Assembly (NCBI GenBank): GCA_902766735.1 | Contig: CACXEU010000097.1 | Coordinates: 1 to 46,127 of the forward strand | DNA from: an uncultured Lachnospiraceae bacterium | GTDB lineage: Bacteria > Bacillota > Clostridia > Lachnospirales > Lachnospiraceae | Direction: 5' to 3' | DNA length: 46,127 nt | Part shown: positions 17,345-26,239 of the stretch, one piece after another | How positions within the stretch are numbered: the stretch's first letter is position 1 | Layout of the letters: the number at the start of each line of letters is the position of its first letter | Notes under the pieces: generated by a model | What the model was told of the DNA's origin: nothing | Database searches by the model: none | The model's input: only the letters and a program-made list of their open reading frames with translations | Translations under genes and position numbers: made by a program

Positions 17345-18136
17345 ATGTTACTAAGAGAATTACGAATTAATCTGAAAAGTTTTGTGATCTGGATGTTGAT
17401 TCTTCTGGGACTGTTTTTAATGGTATTTCTGATTTATCCTTCGTTAGTGGATGAAAAAAATATTTCCAGCATGAATGATATGATGAAGATGTTTCCGGAA
17501 GATGTTTTGGTGGCATTTAATATGGATATTTCCGGAATAGACTCGGCATTTGGATGGTTGAAGACAGAAGGATTTGTATTTGTTTTGTTGATTACAGGCG
17601 TTTATAGCAGCATTCTCGGATCCAACATTTTGTTAAAAGAAGAAAACGATAAAACCATTGAGTATTTAAACAGCCTTCCGATTCTGAGGAGAACCATTGT
17701 CATTAAGAAAATCATTTGTGGAATGTTTTATATTACCCTGATGATTTTGATTCTGAGTGCTTTTAACTATGTTGGACTGGTGTTAAGCGGTGAGTTTGAC
17801 AGGAAGGTTTATCTATTGCTAAGTATTACTCCATTGTTTTCTTCCTGGGTGCTGTTTTCCGTTTGTCTGTTTCTTTCTACGTTCACGCATAAAACCAAGA
17901 AGGTTTTTGGACTGAGTTTAGGAATCGTGTTTATCAGTTATTTCTTACAGATGGTATCAAATATGGGAAGCAGTGCGGAAAAACTAAAATATTTGTCTGT
18001 GTTTACTCTGGCAGATATTAGAAACGTCATTACAGATGCAAGAATTCAACCAATTATGGTGGCAATTACGTTCGTATTATGCGGAATGTTTCTCGGGACA
18101 GCAATATTCCATTATGAAAGAAAAGAGTTGGTTTAA
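17345..18136 (+). CDS. ABC-2 type transporter permease
   Basis: A 263-residue membrane protein with six hydrophobic segments (about residues 14-34, 75-95, 118-140, 150-170, 185-205, 233-255), the usual ABC-2 permease count. The N-terminus (MLLRELRINLKSFVIWMLILLG) and the cytoplasmic loop LKEENDKTIEYLNSLPILRRTI are typical of NatB/YhaP-like exporters. It directly follows its ATPase gene and ends 11 nt before a bidirectional terminator. Confidence 0.88.
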   Translation: MLLRELRINLKSFVIWMLILLGLFLMVFLIYPSLVDEKNISSMNDMMKMFPEDVLVAFNMDISGIDSAFGWLKTEGFVFVLLITGVYSSILGSNILLKEENDKTIEYLNSLPILRRTIVIKKIICGMFYITLMILILSAFNYVGLVLSGEFDRKVYLLLSITPLFSSWVLFSVCLFLSTFTHKTKKVFGLSLGIVFISYFLQMVSNMGSSAEKLKYLSVFTLADIRNVITDARIQPIMVAITFVLCGMFLGTAIFHYERKELV

Positions 18137-18147
18137 AGTAGAGCATT

Positions 18148-18180
18148 AGAAAAGAGGACTCGTTGTGAGTCCTCTTTTCT
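18148..18180. terminator. Bidirectional terminator between convergent genes
   Basis: A perfect 14-bp stem (arms 18148-18161 and 18167-18180) with a 5-nt loop. The arms carry A4 and T4 runs, so each direction ends in a U-rich tract. It serves the plus-strand permease gene and the minus-strand YfhO gene, whose stop is at 18185. Confidence 0.9.
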
Positions 18181-18184
18181 GTAT

Positions 18185-20941
18185 TTATGCCTTCTTTGCC
18201 GGTGTAGGCTTGGAATTTGATTTCTTCTGAATTAACTCATAGATGGTAGCATATGGAAGTGCTATACCAAGGATGGATAAAATTGTTAAAACAAGTCCCG
18301 GAATAAAACCGGCAGGAGTATATTTAAATGTTACTGTGTGGTGTCCACTTGGGAGAACAACTCCTAAGAGGGAATCTGCACAAAGAGAAGCAGCTTCTGT
18401 TTTCTCTCCATCTACGTATACGGTCCATCCGGATTCAAAAGGAATGGATGTATAAAGAACGCCACCTTCCTTAACATCAATTTCACCTTCAATTTTAGAA
18501 TCCTTAAAGCTGGTAACTTTTAGGCTCTGTTCATTCAAGGCGTTATATGCCTGGCTCCATGCTTCAGAATCGAATGCATAAGCGTAACATACAGAAGCAG
18601 TATCGGATAAGGTAATTGTAGAACCAGCAGGAACATCGCCAACATGACAAATATGGTTGGTATTCGTTTCTGTAAAACTCTTTGAATTTGCTCCGACTGT
18701 TGTAGTAACTGCATCATCGGCTAAAACTTCCGTTTCTAATTCCACAGTGGAACCATTAATGGTGGCTGTGAGACTTTCAGAAGTTGTCATACTGTAGAAG
18801 TAAACGTCGTAGGTTTTTGTTTCCGGTGCTCCGGCATTGCTACCATCTGCATCGTCGTATGCTGCTGTGATGACACCGCTTTCTGATTTTAATTTATGGA
18901 ATACCGGTGAAGCACCGTCAACAGCGTTGGAAACAAAACTGTTCTGAACGGCAAATGGATCAGTTACATAAATGTCTTCCATAACCTGCTGCCCGTTCTT
19001 ATCCTTGATTGGTTCCCCTTTCTTATTGGTTTTTCCCTGCTCAACAATGACTTCTGTTTTCATTTTTGCCATTGTGTTGTTCTTTATCATGAATCCTAAC
19101 GGAAGAGATTCATTGAACTTGTATAAATGTGTTGTAGGCATTTTTGTTGAAGTGGCAAGGAATGTTTCGCTATTAGCGAAAGTTGGTTCCCCAGTCGTAT
19201 ATTCGTATTTGATGCCGTATAATGCGGCGGTTACAGGAGTGATTCCATAGTGTGAATAAGAGTTCGTGGAAACCTGTAAGCCGATGGCATCAAAATATTT
19301 CTGTGTGGATGCAAGGGAAACGGAACAGAAGGTAGAAATACCATTGTAACGATATCTTGCACCGTCATTTTTTGTGTTAAAGGTTGCTGTTTGTGCTCGG
19401 TAGAATTTCTGATCGGAATCCTTGCGGGCAATTTCATTTAATTCCTTATAGGTATCAACGGCCTGGTAGTAAGGCTCTTTCGGCTGAGTACTCATGATTG
19501 TGGTATAAGCGAGACTGTAAGTCAGTTCAAGAAATACCACGAGAATCATAATGTAAGAAATGAAGCCTTTTAAGGATTCTTTCTTACGATACCAAATCAT
19601 TAGAACAACGTAAATGCAGATAAAGGCAATACTTCCGTAAACCATACGAATATAGGTGCCGTCCGCAGTGTCATTGTCATGATAGAGTTCCTCTAAGAAT
19701 TTTGGAGCGGTATAAAGCTGCTTGCATAACAAAATCAAAGCAGAACCGCCGAAGGCAGATGCAACGATATGCTTGTCCTCGAAGTCCTTGATATGAATTG
19801 CAGCTTCATAACACATGATTACAATCATGAAAATGTAAAGGAATGAAAATCTTGCAGACAGACTGTTTGGATAATGAAGTCCGTGCCACAGGTAAGTTGG
19901 GAGGTTGAAGCACATACTAAGTAATATGAAAATAGTAATGGCAACTTTTCCAACACGATCCTTTACATTGATTTGCTTACAGATGCAGAAGAGTGGAATC
20001 AGAACAAATGCTGCAACGGTACAGTAAACGTTTGGTTCCGGATAATTCTTTAACTCTGCAATTGGTGTGGCAATCAGAGAACGTAAGAATACGTAGAATA
20101 CAGAGAAGTATTCCTGAAGATCACGCCAATCGGTTTCAGCAGAAACGGTATTCATTAATGCCATAAAGGCAGGAATGCTCATGACTGCGGAAATGCCACC
20201 GCCAAGAATTGAAAATACTGCATAATTTTTAATGGTAATTAAGATGTCTTTTCCTTTGTTCTCCGTGTCGTAAGTGTGTGTAAAGAATAAATAAATGAAG
20301 TAGAGGACACTGAAGATACAAATCATGAATCCGATATAGTAATTTGAGAATAATGCAATTCCAAGAGTGATGGCATACATCTTACATTTCTTTTCGGATA
20401 CAAGTCTTTCCAAACCAAGAACGATTAATGGAAGAATCCAAAGACAGTCTAACCACATGATGTTCCAACTGTATGCTGCAAAGTATGAGGAAAGTGCATA
20501 AGCACAACCAAAAGCAGTGGTAAGAATGGTATCTTTTCCAAAATGTTTTTTTAAATAATAGGAAGTACAAAATCCTGCTAATCCCATTTTAAATACAATG
20601 GAAAAACTAACAAAATCAGTGATTTCCCATGGCCAGATTAATGTCAGAATATTAAAAGGGCTGGCTGCGTAGTAGGCAATGAGTCCCCAGAAATTCATTC
20701 CGCCACCGAATTCCCAACTATAGTATAAGCTGTCAAAGTTTTTCAACTTATCCTGTAAGACCTGCAAGAATGGAGCGTACTGGTGATAACAGTCGCTTCG
20801 CAGGTACATTTCCTTGCCAAAAGGACCAATGTCCTTAAAGTAGTAGATTACCAGCATGGATACTACCGGGATGATAAAGGCCAGAATGTGAAAAATATTG
20901 TCGACACATGCCTTTTTAAGTGAGTCAATCTTAGTTTGCAT
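18185..20941 (-). CDS. YfhO family membrane glycosyltransferase
   Basis: A 918-residue protein with about 13 N-terminal membrane helices (to about residue 480), a large extracytoplasmic beta-rich domain (about 490-880) and a final helix near 885-905. This is the layout of Bacillus YfhO, a GT-C-type enzyme that transfers sugars from undecaprenyl-phosphate carriers onto surface polymers such as lipoteichoic acid. An acidic segment in the first outer loop (MYLRSDCYHQYAPFL, YSWEFGGGMNFWG) matches the catalytic region of the family. It overlaps the GtrA gene by 11 bp and is third in a GT2-GtrA-YfhO operon. Acceptor identity is inferred only. Confidence 0.9.
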   Translation of the reverse strand: MQTKIDSLKKACVDNIFHILAFIIPVVSMLVIYYFKDIGPFGKEMYLRSDCYHQYAPFLQVLQDKLKNFDSLYYSWEFGGGMNFWGLIAYYAASPFNILTLIWPWEITDFVSFSIVFKMGLAGFCTSYYLKKHFGKDTILTTAFGCAYALSSYFAAYSWNIMWLDCLWILPLIVLGLERLVSEKKCKMYAITLGIALFSNYYIGFMICIFSVLYFIYLFFTHTYDTENKGKDILITIKNYAVFSILGGGISAVMSIPAFMALMNTVSAETDWRDLQEYFSVFYVFLRSLIATPIAELKNYPEPNVYCTVAAFVLIPLFCICKQINVKDRVGKVAITIFILLSMCFNLPTYLWHGLHYPNSLSARFSFLYIFMIVIMCYEAAIHIKDFEDKHIVASAFGGSALILLCKQLYTAPKFLEELYHDNDTADGTYIRMVYGSIAFICIYVVLMIWYRKKESLKGFISYIMILVVFLELTYSLAYTTIMSTQPKEPYYQAVDTYKELNEIARKDSDQKFYRAQTATFNTKNDGARYRYNGISTFCSVSLASTQKYFDAIGLQVSTNSYSHYGITPVTAALYGIKYEYTTGEPTFANSETFLATSTKMPTTHLYKFNESLPLGFMIKNNTMAKMKTEVIVEQGKTNKKGEPIKDKNGQQVMEDIYVTDPFAVQNSFVSNAVDGASPVFHKLKSESGVITAAYDDADGSNAGAPETKTYDVYFYSMTTSESLTATINGSTVELETEVLADDAVTTTVGANSKSFTETNTNHICHVGDVPAGSTITLSDTASVCYAYAFDSEAWSQAYNALNEQSLKVTSFKDSKIEGEIDVKEGGVLYTSIPFESGWTVYVDGEKTEAASLCADSLLGVVLPSGHHTVTFKYTPAGFIPGLVLTILSILGIALPYATIYELIQKKSNSKPTPAKKA

Positions 20942-21440
20942 TGTTTTCAGTTCCTTTCTTATTTGAAGTAAAGATAAAAAATTTACTCAAGATATAATTG
21001 AGTACCACTGTTAAAACCATTGCAATGATTTTTGCAATGTATGGATTCCAGTGAAGTATCTGGAAAACCCAGATGATTAGTGTGGAAAGCAATAAAGTAA
21101 AGATTCTTGCCTCGAAAAACTTGATTAATTCCATAAGGTGATCTTTCTTTGTTTCAGCCTTGCTTTCGAATACCCAGCGCTTATTGGTAACGTAGGCAAA
21201 TAAAATTGCACAGGTTGATGAAATGACATTAGTGATGACTTCATCCGCTCCCATATAAACCAGGCTATAATAAATTACCATGTCTACCAAAGTAGTAAGC
21301 ACACCAAAGACGAGGTAGGTAAATACCTCGTATTCGGTAAACTTGGTAATTATTGTACGCATTTTTTCACTTTTGAAAATTTTAAAAAGAATCTTTCTGG
21401 TAAAATCCAAAAATTTTTTTATGATAGGGCTCTGTACCAT
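20931..21440 (-). CDS. GtrA family membrane protein (putative polyprenyl-phosphate-sugar flippase)
   Basis: A 169-residue protein with four hydrophobic helices from about residue 38 onward (YLVFGVLTTLVDMVIYYSLV, FAYVTNKRWVF, a third helix at about 110-130 and a C-terminal helix). The motif YVTNKRWVFES is the GtrA family hallmark. GtrA/GtcA proteins are thought to flip undecaprenyl-phosphate-linked monosaccharides to the outer leaflet. The ATG has AGGAG 8 nt upstream. Its place between the polyprenyl-phosphate glycosyltransferase and YfhO fits that flipping step. Confidence 0.92.
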   Translation of the reverse strand: MVQSPIIKKFLDFTRKILFKIFKSEKMRTIITKFTEYEVFTYLVFGVLTTLVDMVIYYSLVYMGADEVITNVISSTCAILFAYVTNKRWVFESKAETKKDHLMELIKFFEARIFTLLLSTLIIWVFQILHWNPYIAKIIAMVLTVVLNYILSKFFIFTSNKKGTENNAN

Positions 21441-21458
21441 GATGTTTACTCCTGAAAA

Positions 21459-22397
21459 TTATTTATAGTCTTTGATATTGGAATCCTGAATAATGTAAAT
21501 CGGTCGGTCCTTGGATTCCATGTAGATGTTGGCGATGTATTCGCCTAAAATTCCAAGAGAAAACTCGACAATTCCACCCAAGAAGAGTACTGCAATGAAC
21601 AAGGATGCAAAACCTGATACATCAATGCCAAAGAACAGTTTTCTAGCTAAAGTGAATAGGATTAACAAAAAGGAAAATCCGGAAATCATTAATCCCAGTC
21701 CTGTTAAAAAGGTCAATGGAGCAACTGAGAAAGAAGTGATTCCGGTAATGGCATAACGGAATAACTTTCGAAAACTCCACTTTGTTTCGCCGGCAGGACG
21801 TTCTACATTGTCAAAAGGAATCCAAGAGGTCTGGAAACCAACCCAGGAAAAAATCCCTTTGGAAAAACGCTGTACTTCTCCAAGTCGAACAATATTATCA
21901 ACCATCTGTTTTGACATGATACGGAAGTCAACGGCATTTTGTTTTAACTGAACGCTGGTGAAACGATTATTTAATTTATAAAAGAGGGCAGAGAATGCAC
22001 TTTTAATCTTTGATTCTCCCTTCCGGCTGTTTCGCATTCCGGCGCAACAATCGTATCCTTTTTCAATTTCCTTTATCATCTGCGGAATTAATGCAGGCGG
22101 ATGCTGTAAATCTGCATCCATTATAATGACATAGTCAGCGGATGCATTACATAATCCGGCATACATAGCCGCCTCTTTTCCAAAATTTCTGGAAAAGGAG
22201 ATATATTTTACATCTTCGTGAGATTGACTGAGTTCTCGCAAAAGAAGATGGGTCTGATCCGAACTGCCATCATTGATGAAAATATATGAAAAATCGTAAC
22301 CTGAAATAGTCTGAAATATTTTCTTTGATTCATCGTAAAACATCTGAATCATATCTTCTTCATTGTAGCATGGAACCACAACATTAACCGTTACCAT
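21459..22397 (-). CDS. Polyprenyl-phosphate glycosyltransferase, family GT2 (GtrB/CsbB-like)
   Basis: Transfers a sugar from a nucleotide donor to undecaprenyl phosphate on the inner membrane face. The N-terminal GT-A domain has VVPCYNEED, FINDGSSDQT and the metal-binding MDADLQHPP. Two C-terminal hydrophobic helices (about residues 228-255 and 262-290) anchor it, as in CsbB, GtrB and DPM1-type enzymes. Start: the ATG at 22397 has GGAGGT 5-6 nt upstream; the TTG four codons earlier overlaps that site and is rejected. The product is 312 residues. It is first gene of the GT2-GtrA-YfhO operon. Donor sugar cannot be read from sequence. Confidence 0.93.
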   Translation of the reverse strand: MVTVNVVVPCYNEEDMIQMFYDESKKIFQTISGYDFSYIFINDGSSDQTHLLLRELSQSHEDVKYISFSRNFGKEAAMYAGLCNASADYVIIMDADLQHPPALIPQMIKEIEKGYDCCAGMRNSRKGESKIKSAFSALFYKLNNRFTSVQLKQNAVDFRIMSKQMVDNIVRLGEVQRFSKGIFSWVGFQTSWIPFDNVERPAGETKWSFRKLFRYAITGITSFSVAPLTFLTGLGLMISGFSFLLILFTLARKLFFGIDVSGFASLFIAVLFLGGIVEFSLGILGEYIANIYMESKDRPIYIIQDSNIKDYK

Positions 22398-22442
22398 AGG
22401 TACCTCCAATATACCGGGGAAAAAATCCCATAATTACCTATT

Positions 22443-22471
22443 ATTTTACAATAAAAATAGGGCATATTCAA
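22443..22471 (-). promoter_or_regulatory. Predicted promoter of the GT2-GtrA-YfhO operon
   Basis: On the minus strand TTGAAT (22471-22466), a 17-nt spacer and TAAAAT (22448-22443). The -35 lies inside the argG terminator hairpin, so the upstream terminator and this promoter share bases. Confidence 0.55.
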
Positions 22472-22488
22472 TAATGAATACGCCCTTT
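22453..22488 (-). terminator. Terminator of argG
   Basis: Starting 18 nt past the argG stop, an imperfect 12-pair stem (arms 22459-22470 and 22475-22486, with one A-C mismatch and extendable by two A-T pairs) has a 4-nt loop. It is followed on the minus strand by ATTTTTATT. Confidence 0.8.
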
Positions 22489-22505
22489 GTGATTGATTTC
22501 AAATC

Positions 22506-23732
22506 TTATTTATTGTTTTTTTCAACTTCCTGCATTTTCATTGCACGAACTTTTAATGGAAGGCCGAACAATGTGATGAATCCTTCTGCATCATGATGGT
22601 CGTAAAGATCACCGGTAGTAAAGGATGCAAGTGATTCACTATATAATGAATATGGAGAAGTAGTACCGGCTTTAATGATGTTTCCTTTGTAAAGCTTAAA
22701 CTTAACTTCACCGGTTACATATTCCTGTGTGGATTCTACGAAAGCCTGAACTGCTTCACGAAGTGGTGTGAACCATTTTCCTTCGTAAACGATCTGAGCC
22801 ATCTTGTTACCCATATCTTTCTTAACTTCCATAGTAGCACGGTCAAGAACTAATTCTTCTAACTGCTCATGTGCTTCCATAAGGATTGTTCCACCCGGAG
22901 TTTCATAAACACCACGAGACTTCATACCAACAACACGGTTTTCAACGATATCAACAATACCAATACCATGTTTTCCACCAAGTCTGTTTAATTCACGGAT
23001 GATATCAGAAACTTTCATTTCTTTTCCGTTAACAGAAGTAGGAACACCTTTTTCAAATGTCATAGTTACATATTCGCCTTCGTCAGGAGCCTTTTCCGGA
23101 GAAACACCTAATACTAAAAGATGATCATAATCCGGTTCGTTTGCAGGATCTTCTAATTCAAGACCTTCATGGCTGATGTGCCATAAGTTACGGTCACGGC
23201 TGTAACTCTGATCTGCTGAGAATGGAAGGTCAATGCCGTGTGCCTTACAATATTCAATTTCAGATTCACGGGAATCCATATCCCACTTATCATCTCTCCA
23301 AGCTGCAATAATCTTAAGGTCCGGAGCTAATGCCTTGATTCCGAGTTCGAAACGAATCTGGTCATTTCCTTTTCCGGTAGCACCATGGCAGATTGCTGTA
23401 GCACCTTCCTTACGTGCGATTTCAACTAATTTCTTAGCGATTCCTGGACGAGCCATGGAAGTACCAAGGAGATATTTGTTTTCGTATACAGCACCAGCCT
23501 GTACACAAGGAACAATATATTCATCACAGAATTCATCTGTAATGTCTTCAATATATAATTTTGTTGCACCAGAGTATTTTGCTCTTTCTTCCAGACCATC
23601 TAACTCTTCTTCCTGTCCGCAGTCGATACAGCAACAAATTACTTCATAATCATAGTTTTCTTTTAACCAAGGGATGATCGCTGTTGTATCAAGACCACCT
23701 GAGTACGCTAAAATAACTTTTTCCTTTGCCAT
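22506..23732 (-). CDS. argG: Argininosuccinate synthase
   Basis: Condenses citrulline and aspartate with ATP to form argininosuccinate, the penultimate step of arginine synthesis. The 408-residue protein has the N-type ATP pyrophosphatase loop [11 protein letters not shown] at residues 9-19, the citrulline/aspartate-binding block [11 protein letters not shown] and the C-terminal [20 protein letters not shown], all diagnostic. GGAGG lies 8 nt before the ATG. It is transcribed alone, divergent from argJBD across a shared region with ARG-box-like sites; argH is not adjacent, unlike in many genomes. Confidence 0.98.
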   Translation of the reverse strand: MAKEKVILAYSGGLDTTAIIPWLKENYDYEVICCCIDCGQEEELDGLEERAKYSGATKLYIEDITDEFCDEYIVPCVQAGAVYENKYLLGTSMARPGIAKKLVEIARKEGATAICHGATGKGNDQIRFELGIKALAPDLKIIAAWRDDKWDMDSRESEIEYCKAHGIDLPFSADQSYSRDRNLWHISHEGLELEDPANEPDYDHLLVLGVSPEKAPDEGEYVTMTFEKGVPTSVNGKEMKVSDIIRELNRLGGKHGIGIVDIVENRVVGMKSRGVYETPGGTILMEAHEQLEELVLDRATMEVKKDMGNKMAQIVYEGKWFTPLREAVQAFVESTQEYVTGEVKFKLYKGNIIKAGTTSPYSLYSESLASFTTGDLYDHHDAEGFITLFGLPLKVRAMKMQEVEKNNK

Positions 23733-23831
23733 CTTTTAATCCTCCATATAATAAATGTTTTTTAAAGTCACTATCTGTAATATACATCACTAGGATGGAG
23801 ATTACAAGCATTGACCTGATTCAACCTTTTG

Positions 23832-23841
23832 ATTGCGCAAT
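23832..23841. promoter_or_regulatory. 10-bp palindrome at the argG transcription start
   Basis: ATTGCGCAAT is a perfect palindrome directly downstream of the argG -10 element, covering the predicted start point. It could be an extra operator, but it does not match the ARG box and may be chance. Confidence 0.25.
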
Positions 23842-23842
23842 T

Positions 23843-23872
23843 AATATAACACTTTTTTATAAGGAAGGTCAA
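23843..23872 (-). promoter_or_regulatory. argG: Predicted argG promoter
   Basis: On the minus strand TTGACC (23872-23867) and TATATT (23848-23843) are separated by 18 nt. The predicted start leaves a leader of about 100 nt. I found no T-box or riboswitch signature in that leader. Confidence 0.65.
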
Positions 23873-23880
23873 CAAAAAAA

Positions 23881-23894
23881 TGATTAAATATTCA
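23881..23894. promoter_or_regulatory. ARG-box-like ArgR operator 1
   Basis: TGATTAAATATTCA matches the ArgR core TGAATWWWWATTCA with one mismatch. It lies 8 bp upstream of the argG -35 element. Confidence 0.5.
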
Positions 23895-23941
23895 AAAAAG
23901 ATGCAAAAAAAGAGAAAAAACCATACAAAAATGTAAGAAAA

Positions 23942-23955
23942 TGAAAAAATATGCA
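23942..23955. promoter_or_regulatory. ARG-box-like ArgR operator 2
   Basis: TGAAAAAATATGCA fits the Bacillus-type core TGAATAAAAATKCA with one mismatch outside the A/T-variable positions. Its start is 22 bp (about two helical turns) from that of operator 3, the spacing expected for one ArgR hexamer binding paired boxes. Confidence 0.5.
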
Positions 23956-23963
23956 AAAAATAG

Positions 23964-23977
23964 TGAATAAATATGCA
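23964..23977. promoter_or_regulatory. ARG-box-like ArgR operator 3
   Basis: TGAATAAATATGCA fits the Bacillus ARG core TGAATAAAAATKCA with a single A/T change. It ends 6 bp before the argJ -35 element. Confidence 0.65.
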
Positions 23978-23983
23978 AAAGCA

Positions 23984-24012
23984 TTGCATAAAAAAGAAAA
24001 AAGATGTATATT
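23984..24012 (+). promoter_or_regulatory. argJ: Predicted argJBD promoter
   Basis: TTGCAT (23984-23989), a 17-nt spacer and TATATT (24007-24012). The predicted leader before the argJ ATG at 24055 is about 36 nt. Confidence 0.7.
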
Positions 24013-24054
24013 GTAAGCACGGACTTTTCCAAAAGAAGGAATGGAGGAAGAAAT

Positions 24055-25281
24055 ATGAGAAGAATTAAAGGAGGCGTAACCGCCGCAAAAGGGTTTGCCG
24101 CAATGGGAGTTCACGCCGGAATCAAGAAAGATAAAAGAAAAAAAGATATGGCAATGATATATAGTAGAGTTCCTTGTATTGCTGCGGGGACTTTTACAAC
24201 GAATCAGGTAAAGGCTGCTCCGGTTCTTTGGGATCAGAAGATGATTTACGAACAGCCTTATGCCCAGGCTGTTGTTTGTAACAGTGGTGTGGCAAATGCC
24301 TGCACAGGTGATGAAGGGATGAAGTATTGTGAAGATATGGCTCAGGCTGCAGCAGAAGCGTTGGGGATTCAGAAGGAAATGGTGCTTGTAACATCTACCG
24401 GTGTCATTGGTCAGCAGCTTCCGATGGATAAGATTGTGAATGGAATTACATTGCTTGCACCGACATTGGATGATACTCATGAGGGTGCGCACATGGCAGC
24501 TCAGGCAATTATGACCACGGATACAGTTCCTAAGGAAATCGCTTTTTCTTTTAAAATAGGAGAACATACGGTAAAAATCGGAGGAATGTGTAAAGGATCC
24601 GGAATGATTCATCCGAATATGTGTACCATGCTGGGATTTATCACAACCGACATTAATATTAGTAAGCATTTATTATATGAAGCATTAAGTGCAGACATTC
24701 AGGATACTTACAATATGGTTTCGGTGGATGGTGATACTTCCACAAATGATACTGTATTATTATTAGCCAATGGCCTGGCTGAAAATCCAAAGATTACAGA
24801 AAAGAATGAAGACTACTATGAATTTGTGAAAGCATTGCATGCAGTGAACGAATTCTTATGTAAGAAGATTGCCGGTGACGGCGAAGGAGCGACAGCTCTG
24901 TTTGAAGTGAAAGTTGTTGGAGCAGAATATAAGGAACAGGCAAAGATTCTTGCAAAATCCATTGTGACTTCCAGCCTGACCAAGGCTGCAATTTATGGCC
25001 ATGATGCAAACTGGGGAAGAATTCTTTGTGCAATGGGGTATTCTTCCGCGAAGTTCAATCCGGATCTTGTCGATATTTATTTCGAAAGTAAAGCCGGAAA
25101 ACTGAAGATTGTGGAAAATGGAAAAGCAACAGATTATAGTGAAGAAAAGGCAACAGAGATTCTATCAGAATCCGAAGTAACAGCCATTGCAGATTTAAAA
25201 CTGGGTGATGCACAAGCCACAGCATGGGGATGTGATTTGACTCATGAGTATGTAAGCATCAATGCAGATTATAGAAGTTAG
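24055..25281 (+). CDS. argJ: Bifunctional ornithine acetyltransferase / N-acetylglutamate synthase
   Basis: Transfers acetyl from N-acetylornithine to glutamate, recycling the acetyl group in arginine synthesis; the bifunctional form also uses acetyl-CoA. ArgJ self-cleaves before a threonine that becomes the nucleophile; here the site is Cys190/Thr191 in HPNMCTMLGF, with Cys replacing the usual Ala. Other family motifs are the N-terminal GGVTAAKGF, CNSGVANACTG, TSTGVIGQ and ATAWGCDLTHEYV at the C-terminus. Start: the ATG at 24055 with GGAGG about 7 nt upstream gives 408 residues; the upstream ATG at 24004 lies within the promoter -10 and is rejected. First gene of argJ-argB-argD. Confidence 0.97.
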   Translation: MRRIKGGVTAAKGFAAMGVHAGIKKDKRKKDMAMIYSRVPCIAAGTFTTNQVKAAPVLWDQKMIYEQPYAQAVVCNSGVANACTGDEGMKYCEDMAQAAAEALGIQKEMVLVTSTGVIGQQLPMDKIVNGITLLAPTLDDTHEGAHMAAQAIMTTDTVPKEIAFSFKIGEHTVKIGGMCKGSGMIHPNMCTMLGFITTDINISKHLLYEALSADIQDTYNMVSVDGDTSTNDTVLLLANGLAENPKITEKNEDYYEFVKALHAVNEFLCKKIAGDGEGATALFEVKVVGAEYKEQAKILAKSIVTSSLTKAAIYGHDANWGRILCAMGYSSAKFNPDLVDIYFESKAGKLKIVENGKATDYSEEKATEILSESEVTAIADLKLGDAQATAWGCDLTHEYVSINADYRS

Positions 25282-25296
25282 AAAGAGGGCGAGGAA

Positions 25297-26220
25297 ATGT
25301 TAATGAAGGGACAGCAGGATTTGGAAATGGATAAATGGATTGAGAAGGGAGATGTGCTGATTGAGGCATTACCTTACATCCAGAGATTTAACAGAAAGAT
25401 TATTGTTGTAAAGTACGGTGGAAGCGCCATGCTTGACGAGGACTTTATGAGAAGTGTAATTCAGGATATCACACTTTTAAAATTAGTAGGATTTAAGCCA
25501 ATCATTGTTCACGGAGGCGGAAAGGCGATTAGCCGCCACATTGATCGTTTGGGAATGGAAACACGGTTTATCAATGGACTGAGAGTAACAGACGAAGAAA
25601 CTTTGGATGCTGCGGAAATGGTATTAAACAGTGTGAATAAGAGATTGGTTCAGATTGTGGAAGAACTCGGAGTTCGTGCCATTGGTATCAGCGGAAAAGA
25701 TGGAAAACTTTTAACGGTTGAAAAGAAATTATCCGACGGTGAAGATATTGGATACGTAGGAGAAGTGACTAAGGTCAATGCTGACATTCTGTTAGACCTG
25801 TTGGAAAAGGATTTCCTTCCAATTGTATGTCCAATCGGATTGGATGATGAATTCCATGGATACAACATTAATGCAGATGATGCCGCAAGTGCCATTGCAA
25901 AAGCAGTGAAGGCTGAAAAACTGGCATTCTTAACAGATACCGAAGGGGTTTATACCAATCCGGATGATTCTACAACGGTAATCTCAGAAATGACAATTTC
26001 CGAGGCACAGGGATTGATTGATGACGGAACTATTGCAGGTGGAATGCTTCCGAAAATCAAGAACTGTATGAATGCTATCGAAAATGGGGTGTCCAGAGTG
26101 CATATTCTGGATGGAAGAATCCCTCATAGTATCTTGTTGGAAATCTTTACCAACAAAGGTATTGGAACCGCTATTTTAGATGATGATCAGGAAAAGTTCT
26201 ATCAGGGAGACATGGCATAG
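25297..26220 (+). CDS. argB: Acetylglutamate kinase
   Basis: Phosphorylates N-acetylglutamate, the second step of arginine synthesis. The amino-acid kinase fold shows VVKYGGSAM (phosphate binding), [14 protein letters not shown], the acetylglutamate site [26 protein letters not shown] and [12 protein letters not shown]. The N-terminal helix ([20 protein letters not shown]) suggests the hexameric, arginine-inhibited class. Two starts are possible, ATG 25297 (AGAGGG upstream) and ATG 25303 (GAGG upstream). It is 15 nt after argJ. Confidence 0.97.
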   Translation: MLMKGQQDLEMDKWIEKGDVLIEALPYIQRFNRKIIVVKYGGSAMLDEDFMRSVIQDITLLKLVGFKPIIVHGGGKAISRHIDRLGMETRFINGLRVTDEETLDAAEMVLNSVNKRLVQIVEELGVRAIGISGKDGKLLTVEKKLSDGEDIGYVGEVTKVNADILLDLLEKDFLPIVCPIGLDDEFHGYNINADDAASAIAKAVKAEKLAFLTDTEGVYTNPDDSTTVISEMTISEAQGLIDDGTIAGGMLPKIKNCMNAIENGVSRVHILDGRIPHSILLEIFTNKGIGTAILDDDQEKFYQGDMA

Positions 26221-26239
26221 AACTTTGTTAGGAGGAACT

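Noticed and set aside
23733..23842. T-box or arginine riboswitch in the argG leader
   Set aside because: No AGGGTGG-like T-box sequence or terminator/antiterminator pair is visible; only short inverted repeats.
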